Below, piece after piece: positions 8,447 through 16,121 of a stretch of DNA of 64,000 bases. Below the pieces are notes generated by a model. It searched no databases and was not told the DNA's origin. It was given only the letters and a program-made list of their open reading frames with translations. How positions within the stretch are numbered: position 1 is the stretch's first letter; the number at the start of each line of letters is the position of its first letter. The stretch is from contig NZ_QWGA01000002.1 of the NCBI RefSeq assembly GCF_003576245.1, positions 1-64,000 on the forward strand, in the 5' to 3' direction. Source of the stretch: Henriciella algicola. Lineage in GTDB: Bacteria > Pseudomonadota > Alphaproteobacteria > Caulobacterales > Hyphomonadaceae. The position numbers and the translations under genes were made by a program.

Positions 8447-10164
8447 AAGTCGGTCGCTTTCATGACGCGTTCTGACGTCGGCATTCTAAGCTCCACCGTA
8501 TAACCTTCGCCAGGCTGGGAGTGCGAGCTCATATCGGCGCGCAGCTGCTTTGCGAACGCCGTCATCAGACGGGACCCAAGCCCCGTCGATTTAGGCGCAT
8601 CTTCCTGCTCTTGCACCCCAAAGCCGTCATCTATGACCGACAGCACGATATCGTCGCCGTCTTCCTTGAGCCTCACGAGGATCGTGCCGCCATTGTCGTC
8701 GAAGGCGTATTTCATGGCGTTGGTGACAGCTTCGAGGAGGAAGAGCGCGATCGGGATCGCATCGTCGGCCGGTCGGTCGATATCGGCGATGTCCTGCTTA
8801 ATCGTCACGCGGATCTCGTCCATGCCCAGCGCGCCCGCCAGGTGAGATAGAAGCGCGTCGAGAAACGGCTGCATATGCACCGTCTCTAGACGCTCATGCT
8901 GGTAAAGCGTCTGGTGCACGATAGAGAGCGCATCGATCCTGTGACGGGCCGCTGAAATCACATTCCTCGCCGCTGGGTCAGAAACCTGACGGCGTTGCAG
9001 GTTGAGAAAGCTCGCCACGATCTGGAGATTGTTCTTCACGCGGTGGTGAATCTCTTTCACCGCAGAATCGCGCATCGCGATGGCAGAGCGCAGGGAACTG
9101 TCGCGTTCAGCAATTCGGTTCGCCATTCGATCGAACGTGCGCGCAAAGGACTGGATTTCATCAGGGGCGTTGTCGAATTCGTTGCCGATCCGGAAATTAT
9201 AGTGCCCCTCACCATAGATCAGCGCGAGCCGGCGTAGCCTTGCGAGCCACTTCAGCACCAGTCCGTCGACGGCAAGCCATGCCGCGATCAGAGCCAGTGT
9301 GAACGACAGGAGCGGGATGCCGATCGATTCCAGCGGCTGCAGCGTGAACTCACTGAAAAGGCCCGGCGATGGCCGCGAGATAATCGCGTAGATGCGATTG
9401 TCGACGATGGCGCGGACGACCACGTCGACAGAGCCCTGATCCTCAACGTCGAGAACGAACAGTTCACCATCTTCGTCGCCAGTTGCGCTCTCGATCCATG
9501 CAGGATCTACGTTTGCGATCCGCGCACTGCCAAAGACCTGCCCACCGCTGTCCGACAGCGCCAGTTCGACATCTTCTGGCAGGTTGGTCAGCCTGATCGT
9601 TCGGATGAGCTCGTCAGTGCGGAGCGGGAATGCGATCGCGCCGCGAAAATCACCATCCGGGCCTTCAACGCGTCGCATGACAGAGAAGAGCCAAGCCTGG
9701 CTTTGCGGCCCAAAAAACGCGTCCGTGCGCACCTTCGTCTGTCCCTGCCGCAACAGCTCAAACGCTTCGAGTTGAACAACTCGCGCGCCGCTGACCTGGA
9801 GACCTGAGCAAGCGGCCAGGCCTTCAGCGTCAAAGAACGCAATGTTTGAAAGTTGCGGCACCCGCGGGGACAGCGTCGCATAGACGCCGCGGCAGTCGCC
9901 GTTCACGATGTCGGCTTCATAGATCTGCTGCAGCGTATCGACGGTCGAGAGGACCTGCTCGACTTCGTCAATCGCCCGGTCGGAAATCTCTACCAGATCA
10001 TTCCGGCGTTCAGCGCGCGAATCCTGCGCATTCAGGTAGGAGCGAAAGCCAGCGAAGATCAGGATAGGAGTCAAAGCGGCTGCGATCGTGATCAACAATC
10101 GCAGCCTCAGGGAGCCCCGTCTGGAAGGCGCTCGACTAGTTCCTGGCGTCGGCGGTTGATCCAC
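8443..10164 (-). CDS. phyK: HisKA_2 sensor histidine kinase, PhyK-like
   Basis: Inner-membrane kinase expected to phosphorylate PhyR in response to stress (573 aa). Layout: TM1 (about 21-43), a roughly 230-residue periplasmic sensor domain, TM2 (about 283-303), a HAMP-like linker, a HisKA_2 dimerisation domain with EIHHRVKNNLQ (phospho-His 373/374), then an ATPase domain with Asn482, DDGFG (512-516) and STGLGSRL (526-533). The only plausible start is GTG at 10164, inside the 3' end of ecfG (29-base overlap), so it is co-translated with the sigma factor. The symbol is assigned by context and domain type; the sensor ligand is unknown. Confidence 0.85.
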   Translation of the reverse strand: MDQPPTPGTSRAPSRRGSLRLRLLITIAAALTPILIFAGFRSYLNAQDSRAERRNDLVEISDRAIDEVEQVLSTVDTLQQIYEADIVNGDCRGVYATLSPRVPQLSNIAFFDAEGLAACSGLQVSGARVVQLEAFELLRQGQTKVRTDAFFGPQSQAWLFSVMRRVEGPDGDFRGAIAFPLRTDELIRTIRLTNLPEDVELALSDSGGQVFGSARIANVDPAWIESATGDEDGELFVLDVEDQGSVDVVVRAIVDNRIYAIISRPSPGLFSEFTLQPLESIGIPLLSFTLALIAAWLAVDGLVLKWLARLRRLALIYGEGHYNFRIGNEFDNAPDEIQSFARTFDRMANRIAERDSSLRSAIAMRDSAVKEIHHRVKNNLQIVASFLNLQRRQVSDPAARNVISAARHRIDALSIVHQTLYQHERLETVHMQPFLDALLSHLAGALGMDEIRVTIKQDIADIDRPADDAIPIALFLLEAVTNAMKYAFDDNGGTILVRLKEDGDDIVLSVIDDGFGVQEQEDAPKSTGLGSRLMTAFAKQLRADMSSHSQPGEGYTVELRMPTSERVMKATDF

Positions 10165-10744
10165 TAGAAAGCTCGTCAGCCTGTTTCATGATATCGTCGA
10201 AGGCTTCCGATGCCCGCAGCTTGCCATCACCGGAAAATCCACCCTGGGATTTATCAATGATTTCAGCAAGCGCCTTACGCGCACGGCTTACCCGGCTCTT
10301 GATCGTGCCTACGGCACATCCGCAGATCTCCGCGGTCTCTTCATAAGAGAGGCCACCTGCCCCAACCAGGATCAGGGCTTCGCGCTGATCTTCCGGAAGG
10401 ACCGTCAGGCCTGTGCGAAGCGCCAGAAGATCCATCGCAGACGACGGATCGTCATTCGCGATCAGCGTGGCCTCTGCCACTTCTGGATCCAGCTGCTGGC
10501 GACGCCAGCTGCGGCGCTTTTCCGAATAGAAGAGATTGCGGAGGATCGTGAAGGTCCAAGCCTTTAGATTTGTTCCCTGCTGATAGCTCTCACGCGCTTT
10601 CCATGCCTTCAGCATGGCTTCCTGCGCGAGATCGTCAGCAGCAGTGGCATTTCCGCAAAGACTGCGCGCAAATGCGCGCAAGTGTGGAATGAGTCCGGCG
10701 AGTTCTGCTTTGAACGCCTCATCATCGAGTGTCGGCTTGGTCAA
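10136..10744 (-). CDS. ecfG: EcfG-type general stress sigma factor
   Basis: A 202-residue ECF sigma factor of the alphaproteobacterial general stress response. Region 2 spans about 15-78 (RAFARSLCGN, DDLAQEAMLKAWKA, then LKAWTFTILRNLFYSEKRR). Region 4 spans about 108-158 (LPEDQREALILVGAGGLSYE, then CGCAVGTIKSRVSRARKAL). Expected to recognise GGAAC-N16/17-CGTT promoters and to be held inactive by NepR. It lies 8 bases downstream of nepR and overlaps the kinase gene, giving a nepR-ecfG-phyK operon divergent from phyR. Confidence 0.95.
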   Translation of the reverse strand: MTKPTLDDEAFKAELAGLIPHLRAFARSLCGNATAADDLAQEAMLKAWKARESYQQGTNLKAWTFTILRNLFYSEKRRSWRRQQLDPEVAEATLIANDDPSSAMDLLALRTGLTVLPEDQREALILVGAGGLSYEETAEICGCAVGTIKSRVSRARKALAEIIDKSQGGFSGDGKLRASEAFDDIMKQADELSSGSTADARN

Positions 10745-10752
10745 AACAGTCT

Positions 10753-10950
10753 CTATTGCTTGTTCTTGGTGTTGTCGGCCTGTTCGAGAAGATTCAAGAA
10801 TTCCTCTGGAACAGCTTCCTCTGTGACCTCGTCATAGAGGCGGCGGAGCTGATCGCCGATCCGTTTCTGACGCAATTTGCGTGAACGGTCGTCGTCTGCG
10901 CTCCCTCCTGCGTGTTGGTCCATCGGTGTATGACTCGCTTTTTCGCTCAT
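10753..10950 (-). CDS. nepR: Anti-sigma factor NepR
   Basis: A 65-residue anti-sigma factor that sequesters EcfG until PhyR~P captures it. The conserved core is KRIGDQLRRLYDEVTEEAVP (29-48) followed by EEFLNLLEQAD (49-59), the two helices that contact EcfG or PhyR; the N-terminal 28 residues are polar and low-complexity. The open frame runs 56 codons further upstream, but ATG 10950 gives the family length. It is immediately upstream of ecfG, the classical arrangement. Confidence 0.93.
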   Translation of the reverse strand: MSEKASHTPMDQHAGGSADDDRSRKLRQKRIGDQLRRLYDEVTEEAVPEEFLNLLEQADNTKNKQ

Positions 10951-10979
10951 AAGTCCCCGGTGCTTATCTGAACACGTGT

Positions 10980-11004
10980 AAAGCCTTCGGAAACGCAAAG
11001 TTCC
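10980..11004 (-). promoter_or_regulatory. Tentative EcfG-type promoter of nepR-ecfG-phyK
   Basis: GGAAC (11004-11000), a 16-base spacer, then CTTT (10983-10980), one mismatch in the -10 tetramer. Position (about 30-50 bases before nepR) and its pairing with the phyR site support it; the weak -10 does not. Confidence 0.45.
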
Positions 11005-11008
11005 ATTC

Positions 11009-11033
11009 GGAACAAACTTTTTTTCACTGGGTT
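11009..11033 (+). promoter_or_regulatory. EcfG-type promoter of phyR
   Basis: GGAAC (11009-11013), a 16-base spacer, GGTT (11030-11033), one mismatch to CGTT. The GGAAC is separated by only 4 bases from the inverted GTTCC at 11000-11004, so divergent -35 elements sit side by side. Confidence 0.6.
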
Positions 11034-11088
11034 GCAACTTTTGCGTCGAGCACAAGTTATAGACCGAACGTAATGTGCGAGGGTTAGC

Positions 11089-11877
11089 ATGAGTCTTGTT
11101 GAGCAATTTGGTCCACACCTGCCGTTTCTGCGCCGTTATGCGCGGGCGCTGACGGGCAGTCAGGAAAGTGGTGATTCATACATCCGCGCGTCTCTGACCG
11201 CATTGGCAGAGGATCCTAGTCAGGTTAGCGAAGAGCTGCCGGCGCGCCAGGCGCTGTATCGTTTTTTCCATGTCATCTGGGGGTCTACCGGGGCCCGTCT
11301 TGAGCGCCCGGGCGGCGCCATGACACCGGAAACACGTCTACAGGCTCTCGCGCCGATTGAACGCCAGGCATTCCTTCTCACCGCACTGGAAGGATTTCAG
11401 GTCAGCGAAGCGGCAACGATCCTTGGCAAGACTGTCCAGCAGGTCGAAGAACTGATCGCCAAAGCTCATACCGATATCGAAGAGACACTTTCGACCAAGG
11501 TGCTGATTATCGAAGATGAGCCGGTTATCGCTGCTGACCTTGAAAGCCTTGTTGAAGAACTGGGTCACGAGGTCACGGGCAACGCGACGACGCATACTGA
11601 GGCCGTCGCAATGGCACGGGCCAACCCACCGGGACTGATCCTCTGTGACATTCAGCTTGCTGATAATTCCTCGGGTATTGAGGCAGCTCACGAGATTCTC
11701 GAGGAGCTCGACGTCCCGATCATCTTCATCACGGCTTTCCCAGAGCGCCTGCTCACGGGTGAACGTCCGGAGCCGACTTACCTGATCCCGAAACCGTTCC
11801 AAGAAAACACGGTCAAGGCAGCTATCGGTCAGGCCCTATTCTTCCATCCTTCCTCGGAGTCCGTCGCAGCGGAGTAA
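11089..11877 (+). CDS. phyR: Response regulator PhyR
   Basis: Anti-anti-sigma regulator of the general stress response (262 aa). Residues 1-125 form a sigma-factor-like domain that mimics EcfG and binds NepR when activated. The C-terminal receiver (about 136-258) has acidic pocket Glu142/Asp143, phospho-acceptor Asp187 in LILCDIQLAD, Lys235 in IPKPF, and the FITAFPERLLTG segment (213-224) that corresponds to the FAT-GUY motif of this receiver class. Divergent from nepR-ecfG-phyK, the standard locus organisation. Confidence 0.96.
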   Translation: MSLVEQFGPHLPFLRRYARALTGSQESGDSYIRASLTALAEDPSQVSEELPARQALYRFFHVIWGSTGARLERPGGAMTPETRLQALAPIERQAFLLTALEGFQVSEAATILGKTVQQVEELIAKAHTDIEETLSTKVLIIEDEPVIAADLESLVEELGHEVTGNATTHTEAVAMARANPPGLILCDIQLADNSSGIEAAHEILEELDVPIIFITAFPERLLTGERPEPTYLIPKPFQENTVKAAIGQALFFHPSSESVAAE

Positions 11878-11923
11878 TCGTTGCAAACCTTTCGGCGAAC
11901 GGCTGCTTCAGCAGAGGAATGAT

Positions 11924-13150
11924 ATGTCTGACTTGCTGGAACTTGCGGTGCGCCGTCTGGAGAGGATTGTTGAAATTGATGAGGAGCTGGCAAATGTTTG
12001 TCGGCTCCTCAAACTGCCCGCGGAACTTATCGAACGAGAGCTTTCAATCAGCCGCGACGATGGCAAAACCAGCTTCATGCGGGCGTGGCGCTGTCGTTAC
12101 AATACGCTCAAAGGTCCCACGAAAGGCGGCGTTCGTTTCTCCGCCAGCGCTGACCCCGACGAGGTAAATCGCCTCGCCTTTCTCATGACATTGAAATGCG
12201 CGCTCCTCGATCTGCCTTTTGGCGGTGCCAAGGGCGCTATTCGAATCGATCCAGACACCTTGTCGGACGATGAAAGACGCCAGCTGGCCATTGCATATGG
12301 TGAGCTGTTTTCGGACACGTTGCGCGCTGACAATGACATCGCAGCGCCCGACGTTGCCACAACACCCCATGACATGGAAAACATCGTCAAAGGGCTGGAG
12401 CCTGCGCACAATAGCGGCTCTGTCGGCGCCGTCACAGGCAAGCCCCTGGACATGGGCGGCCTCTCGATCCGCGAAGGGGCCACAGGACGTGGCGCAGTCT
12501 TTCTGTTGCGTACTCTTGGCGAAGAACTCGGCATTGATATTTCGAGTGCACGCATCGCCGTTCAGGGTATGGGGAAGGCAGGTTTAGAGTTTGCGCAGGA
12601 TGCCGCCGACGCAGGCGCGATGATCATCGCCATGTCAGATAGTAGCGGGACGATCTCCAACGCTGATGGTCTCGATATTGAGAAGGTGGCCAAGCAGAAG
12701 GCAGCTGGCAAACTGAATTACAATGCAAGCTCTGACGACGTGCTGAGAGCTGATGTGGACATACTCTGCCTCGCGGCGATGTCGGATGTGATCAAGGCTG
12801 ACAATGTCGATAATCTGTCCTGTAGAATGATTGTCGAGATTGCGAACGCGGCGATCACCGCAGATGCTGACGCGGCATTGGCGGAAAAGGGCATAATTGT
12901 CGGGCCTGATATTCTGTTCAATGCTGGCGGCGTGGCCGCGTCACACCTTGAGTGGCTCGCCTTCCGCAAAGGCGGCGAGGACAAGCTGGGTGACATTCAG
13001 GCGATGTGGGAAGACAGGCTGTCGGCCGCTGCCGGCTCGGTCTCTTCTACGGTCCACGAATGCGGCGGTAGCTGGCGTGAGGCCGCCCTGCTCTATGCAT
13101 TGAGGGATCTCAACGCAGTTGCTGTCGGTCAGGGCCTGTTCGAAAGCTGA
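11924..13150 (+). CDS. Glu/Leu/Phe/Val dehydrogenase family (glutamate dehydrogenase type)
   Basis: Predicted NAD(P)-dependent amino-acid dehydrogenase (408 aa), most like glutamate dehydrogenase. Signatures: GPTKGGVRF (64-72, Lys67), LKCALLDLPFGGAKG (90-104, Lys91 and catalytic Lys103), APDVAT (141-146, Asp143) and a Rossmann loop GMGKAG (215-220). Leu or Phe dehydrogenase cannot be excluded, but length and motifs favour the glutamate enzyme. Preceded by GAGGAATGAT. It follows phyR by about 45 bases on the same strand, so read-through from the phyR promoter is possible. Convergent with the Crp/Fnr gene. Confidence 0.88.
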   Translation: MSDLLELAVRRLERIVEIDEELANVCRLLKLPAELIERELSISRDDGKTSFMRAWRCRYNTLKGPTKGGVRFSASADPDEVNRLAFLMTLKCALLDLPFGGAKGAIRIDPDTLSDDERRQLAIAYGELFSDTLRADNDIAAPDVATTPHDMENIVKGLEPAHNSGSVGAVTGKPLDMGGLSIREGATGRGAVFLLRTLGEELGIDISSARIAVQGMGKAGLEFAQDAADAGAMIIAMSDSSGTISNADGLDIEKVAKQKAAGKLNYNASSDDVLRADVDILCLAAMSDVIKADNVDNLSCRMIVEIANAAITADADAALAEKGIIVGPDILFNAGGVAASHLEWLAFRKGGEDKLGDIQAMWEDRLSAAAGSVSSTVHECGGSWREAALLYALRDLNAVAVGQGLFES

Positions 13151-13164
13151 GTACTCGACCCCCT

Positions 13165-13938
13165 TTAGTCAGCGAGGCCTCTCTGCGCTTCGCCAGCATC
13201 CCTTACAGGCCGACCGGACGTGATGTGCAGCTTTTTCAGATGCAGATAGTCGGTATCGAAGTGCGATAGCCGCGCCAGCTTTGCGCGGTCCACGATCGTG
13301 ATTTCGCCGCCGCGCCCTTCGGTGATCAGATCCGCCCGCCGCATGGCAGACATGGTCCGCGACACATGTACCGGCGTAAGACCGAGCGCGTCTGCAATAT
13401 CGGCGCGCGTCAGCGGCACGGTGAGACGCTCGACCTCCATACCGGTCGCCCCGACAAAGCGGCGATGTAGTTCCAGCAGCAAATGCCCGATACGTTCTCG
13501 CGCTGAGCGACGGCCAATCCTGACGATCTGTTCGCGCAGGATGGATTCTTCCTGCACAGCTGACCACCAGAAGGCGGATGCGAGGCTCGCAGACGTCTGC
13601 AGCATATTCACGAACACGCTCGACGAGATCACGAGCACCTTGCACTCGGTGATGGCGGTCAGCGAATGGTCCGCCTTCAGATCGGCCAGCGACTGCAAAT
13701 CGAACACGTCACCTGGAAGCATGAAATTGACGATCTGCCGGCGCCCATCCTCCAGCAGCCGGTAACGGATCGCCCACCCCTCCATGACGATGAACACCTG
13801 ACGGATTTCATCACCTGCCTGCACGATGTCATCGCCAGCCAGATAGACCTGCTCATGATGGTCAAGCTCATCGAAAGGTAGCCAGTCATCCTCGCCGAGG
13901 CTCACATACTGGCCGAGCCGCTTCTTGAAAACGCTCAT
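13165..13938 (-). CDS. Crp/Fnr family transcriptional regulator
   Basis: A 257-residue regulator with an N-terminal cyclic-nucleotide-binding-type beta barrel (about 25-125, including VQAGDEIRQVFIVMEGWA and FMLPGDVFDLQSL) and a C-terminal winged helix with LTRADIADALGLTPVHVSRT (about 175-195) as recognition segment. The Fnr-type N-terminal Cys cluster is absent, so it is not an oxygen-sensing Fnr; an effector cannot be assigned. It converges with the dehydrogenase gene, 14 bases between the stops, and is divergent from the EcfG-controlled DUF883 operon. Confidence 0.9.
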   Translation of the reverse strand: MSVFKKRLGQYVSLGEDDWLPFDELDHHEQVYLAGDDIVQAGDEIRQVFIVMEGWAIRYRLLEDGRRQIVNFMLPGDVFDLQSLADLKADHSLTAITECKVLVISSSVFVNMLQTSASLASAFWWSAVQEESILREQIVRIGRRSARERIGHLLLELHRRFVGATGMEVERLTVPLTRADIADALGLTPVHVSRTMSAMRRADLITEGRGGEITIVDRAKLARLSHFDTDYLHLKKLHITSGRPVRDAGEAQRGLAD

Positions 13939-14003
13939 GAAAACAGCCCTCCTTTCCCAGCCGCAGAATTAGATCGCCCGACGCCCCAAATTCCATAGCT
14001 CTT

Positions 14004-14028
14004 GGAACGATTGCAAGGGCTTGGCGTT
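14004..14028 (+). promoter_or_regulatory. EcfG-type promoter of the DUF883 operon
   Basis: GGAAC (14004-14008), a 16-base spacer, CGTT (14025-14028): exact consensus. The predicted start near 14035 is about 30 bases before the first ATG (14067). Confidence 0.83.
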
Positions 14029-14066
14029 GATTACATGAGATTAATTGAAAACGCCGGGAGTTACCA

Positions 14067-14411
14067 ATGGCTGGACGAACTGCAACAAAAGCAAATGGCG
14101 TCAAAGACGTCGCCGCTGAAGCTGCTGCAAAAGCGGCTGGCTCGGACTTTGAATCGCTGAAAGGCGACATTGCCCAACTTCAGAAGGACCTACAGTCCCT
14201 CGCCTCCAATTCGGGCAAATACATTCGCGAGCGTACCTCGAAGGAATACGATCGCGGCGTAAAAGTTTCAAAGGACTACGCTACGAAAGCAGGTGACGAA
14301 GCCGAGAAAGCTCGCGACTATATTGAGGACAAGGTGCGTGAAAACCCGCTCGCCTCCATCGGTATCGCATTCGGTACGGGTGTCCTGCTCGCCATGTTGA
14401 AGCGTAAGTAA
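14067..14411 (+). CDS. DUF883 (ElaB/YqjD-type) membrane-anchored protein
   Basis: A 114-residue protein. A long Ala/Lys-rich, heptad-like helix (about 15-88, with DIAQLQKDLQSLASNSGKYI) is followed by a C-terminal membrane anchor ENPLASIGIAFGTGVLLAML and KRK. This is the layout of DUF883 proteins; E. coli YqjD and ElaB are inner-membrane, ribosome-associated, stationary-phase proteins. First gene under an exact EcfG promoter, 12 bases before the holin-like gene. The pair resembles the E. coli yqjD-yqjE order. Confidence 0.87.
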   Translation: MAGRTATKANGVKDVAAEAAAKAAGSDFESLKGDIAQLQKDLQSLASNSGKYIRERTSKEYDRGVKVSKDYATKAGDEAEKARDYIEDKVRENPLASIGIAFGTGVLLAMLKRK

Positions 14412-14423
14412 CAGCTTACCTTC

Positions 14424-14822
14424 ATGGATGTAGCAAAACTGAGAATAATCGCTGGCGCTGGCGCGGTCTTTTTTGGCTTCGCCGGCGTCACGACGTTGAC
14501 CGTGGCAGTCGTTGTCGCTCTCATGCCGGTCATTGGCCTGCTATGGGCAACTGTGTGTGTTGCCAGTCTTTTCCTGTTTGTCGCGTGCGTCTGCACGGTT
14601 GTGTTCCTCAAGCCAGGAAAATCGACTGAGGAAGAGCTCGACCAATTTGAGAATGCGACAGCTGACATGCTAGCCGATCTGCCATTCGATGCCATCGAAG
14701 CGCTGGTAGAAAAGCGTCCGATCGTAGCGGCGACGGCTGCGCTCGCGGCTGGATACTTCCTTATTTCGAGCCCTGACAGCGCGTCGAAAGGCTTGCAAAA
14801 ACTGTTCGATCAACTGATCTAA
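14424..14822 (+). CDS. Phage-holin-like (YqjE/DUF1469-type) membrane protein
   Basis: A 132-residue membrane protein. Two adjacent hydrophobic helices (about 8-34 and 36-62) are followed by a cytoplasmic acidic segment (STEEELDQFENATADMLADL) and a short C-terminal hydrophobic stretch RPIVAATAALAAGYFLI. Layout and position after DUF883 suggest the 'phage holin family'/YqjE group; there is no phage context, so a lytic role is not implied. No strong ribosome-binding site precedes its ATG. Predicted to be co-transcribed from the EcfG promoter at 14004. Confidence 0.7.
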   Translation: MDVAKLRIIAGAGAVFFGFAGVTTLTVAVVVALMPVIGLLWATVCVASLFLFVACVCTVVFLKPGKSTEEELDQFENATADMLADLPFDAIEALVEKRPIVAATAALAAGYFLISSPDSASKGLQKLFDQLI

Positions 14823-14871
14823 CGGCCTATGGCCAGTGCTCGAAAGAAGCCAATCAGATCTAAAATCTGGT

Positions 14872-14894
14872 CCGTCCTCAAATGTTGAGGACGG
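14872..14894 (+). repeat. 10-bp hairpin with the start codon in its loop
   Basis: CCGTCCTCAA (14872-14881), ATG (14882-14884), TTGAGGACGG (14885-14894): a perfect inverted repeat whose 3-base loop is the ATG of the next annotated frame, followed by CCTTTCT. It may act as a terminator, as a translation block, or show that the start lies elsewhere. Confidence 0.8.
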
Positions 14895-15538
14895 CCTTTC
14901 TCGTTGTTTCGGCGCTCACCACGGGCGTCAGCCTTGGCCGCAAGGCGATCGGCGACGCGGTAAACCGCAAAAAGCAGAAGATCATTCATCAGGCCGCCAT
15001 TGAGGCGCGTGAGCGCATCAGAAGCCATGCGGTGGTCTTTTTTCAGGAAAACCTGATCCACTTTGTGCAGTCAGTTTTCATAAAGGCCTGCCTCTTGGTC
15101 CTTGTCTGGCTGGGCTTTCGGATCGGCATCTATTCTCATGCGGTCATGTCGGTCGCGACTGTTATCCTGCTCGCGATATTTATCGTACGCGACGCGATCG
15201 TCATCTTCCCCACTGCCAGACTGGTCCTGAGTAAGCTTCATGAGCATCACTGGCGCCCGAAGAAGGCCCTTGGAGAGACGGTCGCTGCGCTTGTCTTTGA
15301 ACAGGTCCTTGAAGAGGCGGAAGAGTTTGATGCTGGGCGCACAACGCGGATCATCCTGTCGCTGGCTGGCCACAAGATGGATAACATGACGCGGGAGATC
15401 GCATCCGAAGTCGCGGACATAGCCCGCCAGACCAGCTGGCAGGATTTGCGCCCCTTCGTGCTGGCAGCGCTAGGAAAGTTCGCGATTCTTTCGGCCCTTT
15501 ATTCGCTATTCGTTTTCATTCTGGTGAACACGGGCTGA
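14882..15538 (+). CDS. Unknown membrane protein, third gene of the DUF883 operon
   Basis: I do not recognise this 218-residue protein. It has an N-terminal hydrophobic segment (RTAFLVVSALTTGVSLG), a basic helical region, two central membrane helices (about 64-80 and 86-105), a cytoplasmic amphipathic region with FEQVLEEAEEFDAGRTTRII, and a C-terminal helix (FAILSALYSLFVFILVNTG). The ATG sits in the loop of a perfect hairpin and lacks a ribosome-binding site. A 19-codon frame at 14829-14888 (MASARKKPIRSKIWSVLKC) runs into it in another frame; joined by one extra base it would give a natural basic N-terminus, so the start may be frameshifted. Confidence 0.7.
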   Translation: MLRTAFLVVSALTTGVSLGRKAIGDAVNRKKQKIIHQAAIEARERIRSHAVVFFQENLIHFVQSVFIKACLLVLVWLGFRIGIYSHAVMSVATVILLAIFIVRDAIVIFPTARLVLSKLHEHHWRPKKALGETVAALVFEQVLEEAEEFDAGRTTRIILSLAGHKMDNMTREIASEVADIARQTSWQDLRPFVLAALGKFAILSALYSLFVFILVNTG

Positions 15539-15590
15539 CCAACACCTGCACATTCTGCCGCTCATTAAGGGTAATTCACACAGCATATGC

Positions 15591-15615
15591 GGAACCGCTT
15601 AGCTGTGGCGACGTT
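15591..15615 (+). promoter_or_regulatory. EcfG-type promoter of the 109-aa secreted protein gene
   Basis: GGAAC (15591-15595), a 16-base spacer, CGTT (15612-15615): exact consensus. The predicted start near 15622 is about 25 bases before the ATG at 15648. Confidence 0.82.
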
Positions 15616-15647
15616 TTTCTCTCAATCGAGGAAAGCAGAACAGTCAC

Positions 15648-15977
15648 ATGCGCAACGCCGTCAGATCACTCGCAATTGTCGCAGCCGCAGCGTTATTCGC
15701 AGCGCCAGCGATTGCAGAGCGCGTTCACCTGACGGCTGCTGAGTTGTCCGACGCTGAGACGGCGTGCCGCTCCGGACTGCCGCTCATTCCGGTCGAAGTC
15801 GACACAGACGTTGAAGTCGGTCAGTACGCTCTGCCACTGAAGGGTGAGAGCGGCGAGTTCAACTCCGCCCTCATCCTCGACGAAGAAACGTTGGATGCGC
15901 TGCCGGAGTGCCGCGCGCGTGTCGAGCAGGCTGACTTCCTGCCAGAGCGTCCGGCACGCCACACGGCGCTTTCCTAA
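15648..15977 (+). CDS. Unknown small secreted protein
   Basis: A 109-residue protein with a clear Sec signal peptide (MRNAVRSLAIVAAAALFAAP, cleavage after AIA, about residue 23). The mature part is acidic, has two cysteines (in ETACRSG and PECRARV) that could form a disulfide in the periplasm, and no family I recognise. An exact EcfG-type promoter immediately upstream predicts stress induction. Followed by the convergent tRNA-Leu gene. Mono-cistronic. Confidence 0.75.
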   Translation: MRNAVRSLAIVAAAALFAAPAIAERVHLTAAELSDAETACRSGLPLIPVEVDTDVEVGQYALPLKGESGEFNSALILDEETLDALPECRARVEQADFLPERPARHTALS

Positions 15978-15996
15978 AACTCGCGACAATCAGATG

Positions 15997-16083
15997 TGGT
16001 GCGGGCGGCCGGGCTTGAACCGGCAAGACCATACGGTCGAGGGATTTTAAGTCCCTTGCGTTTACCAATTTCGCCACGCCCGC
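15997..16083 (-). tRNA. tRNA-Leu (UAA)
   Basis: The minus strand folds as a class II tRNA of 87 bases: acceptor GCGGGCG pairs with CGCCCGC, followed by discriminator A and encoded CCA. The anticodon arm AGGGA-CTTAAAA-TCCCT gives anticodon TAA. A variable arm follows (CGACCGTATGGTCT), and the T arm is GCCGGTTCAAGCCCGGC. Long variable arm and UAA anticodon identify tRNA-Leu reading UUA/UUG. It stands alone between convergent and tandem protein genes. Confidence 0.96.
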
Positions 16084-16121
16084 AAGGCGCACTCCGACTG
16101 TCTAGTTTGCACCGGCGGCTT

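Noticed and set aside
10801-10830. GGAAC within nepR as an EcfG site
   Set aside because: No CGTT at 16 or 17 bases downstream.
14424-14822. Holin-like protein as evidence for prophage
   Set aside because: No other phage gene, attachment repeat or integrase nearby; the DUF883 neighbour and EcfG promoter point to a host stress gene.
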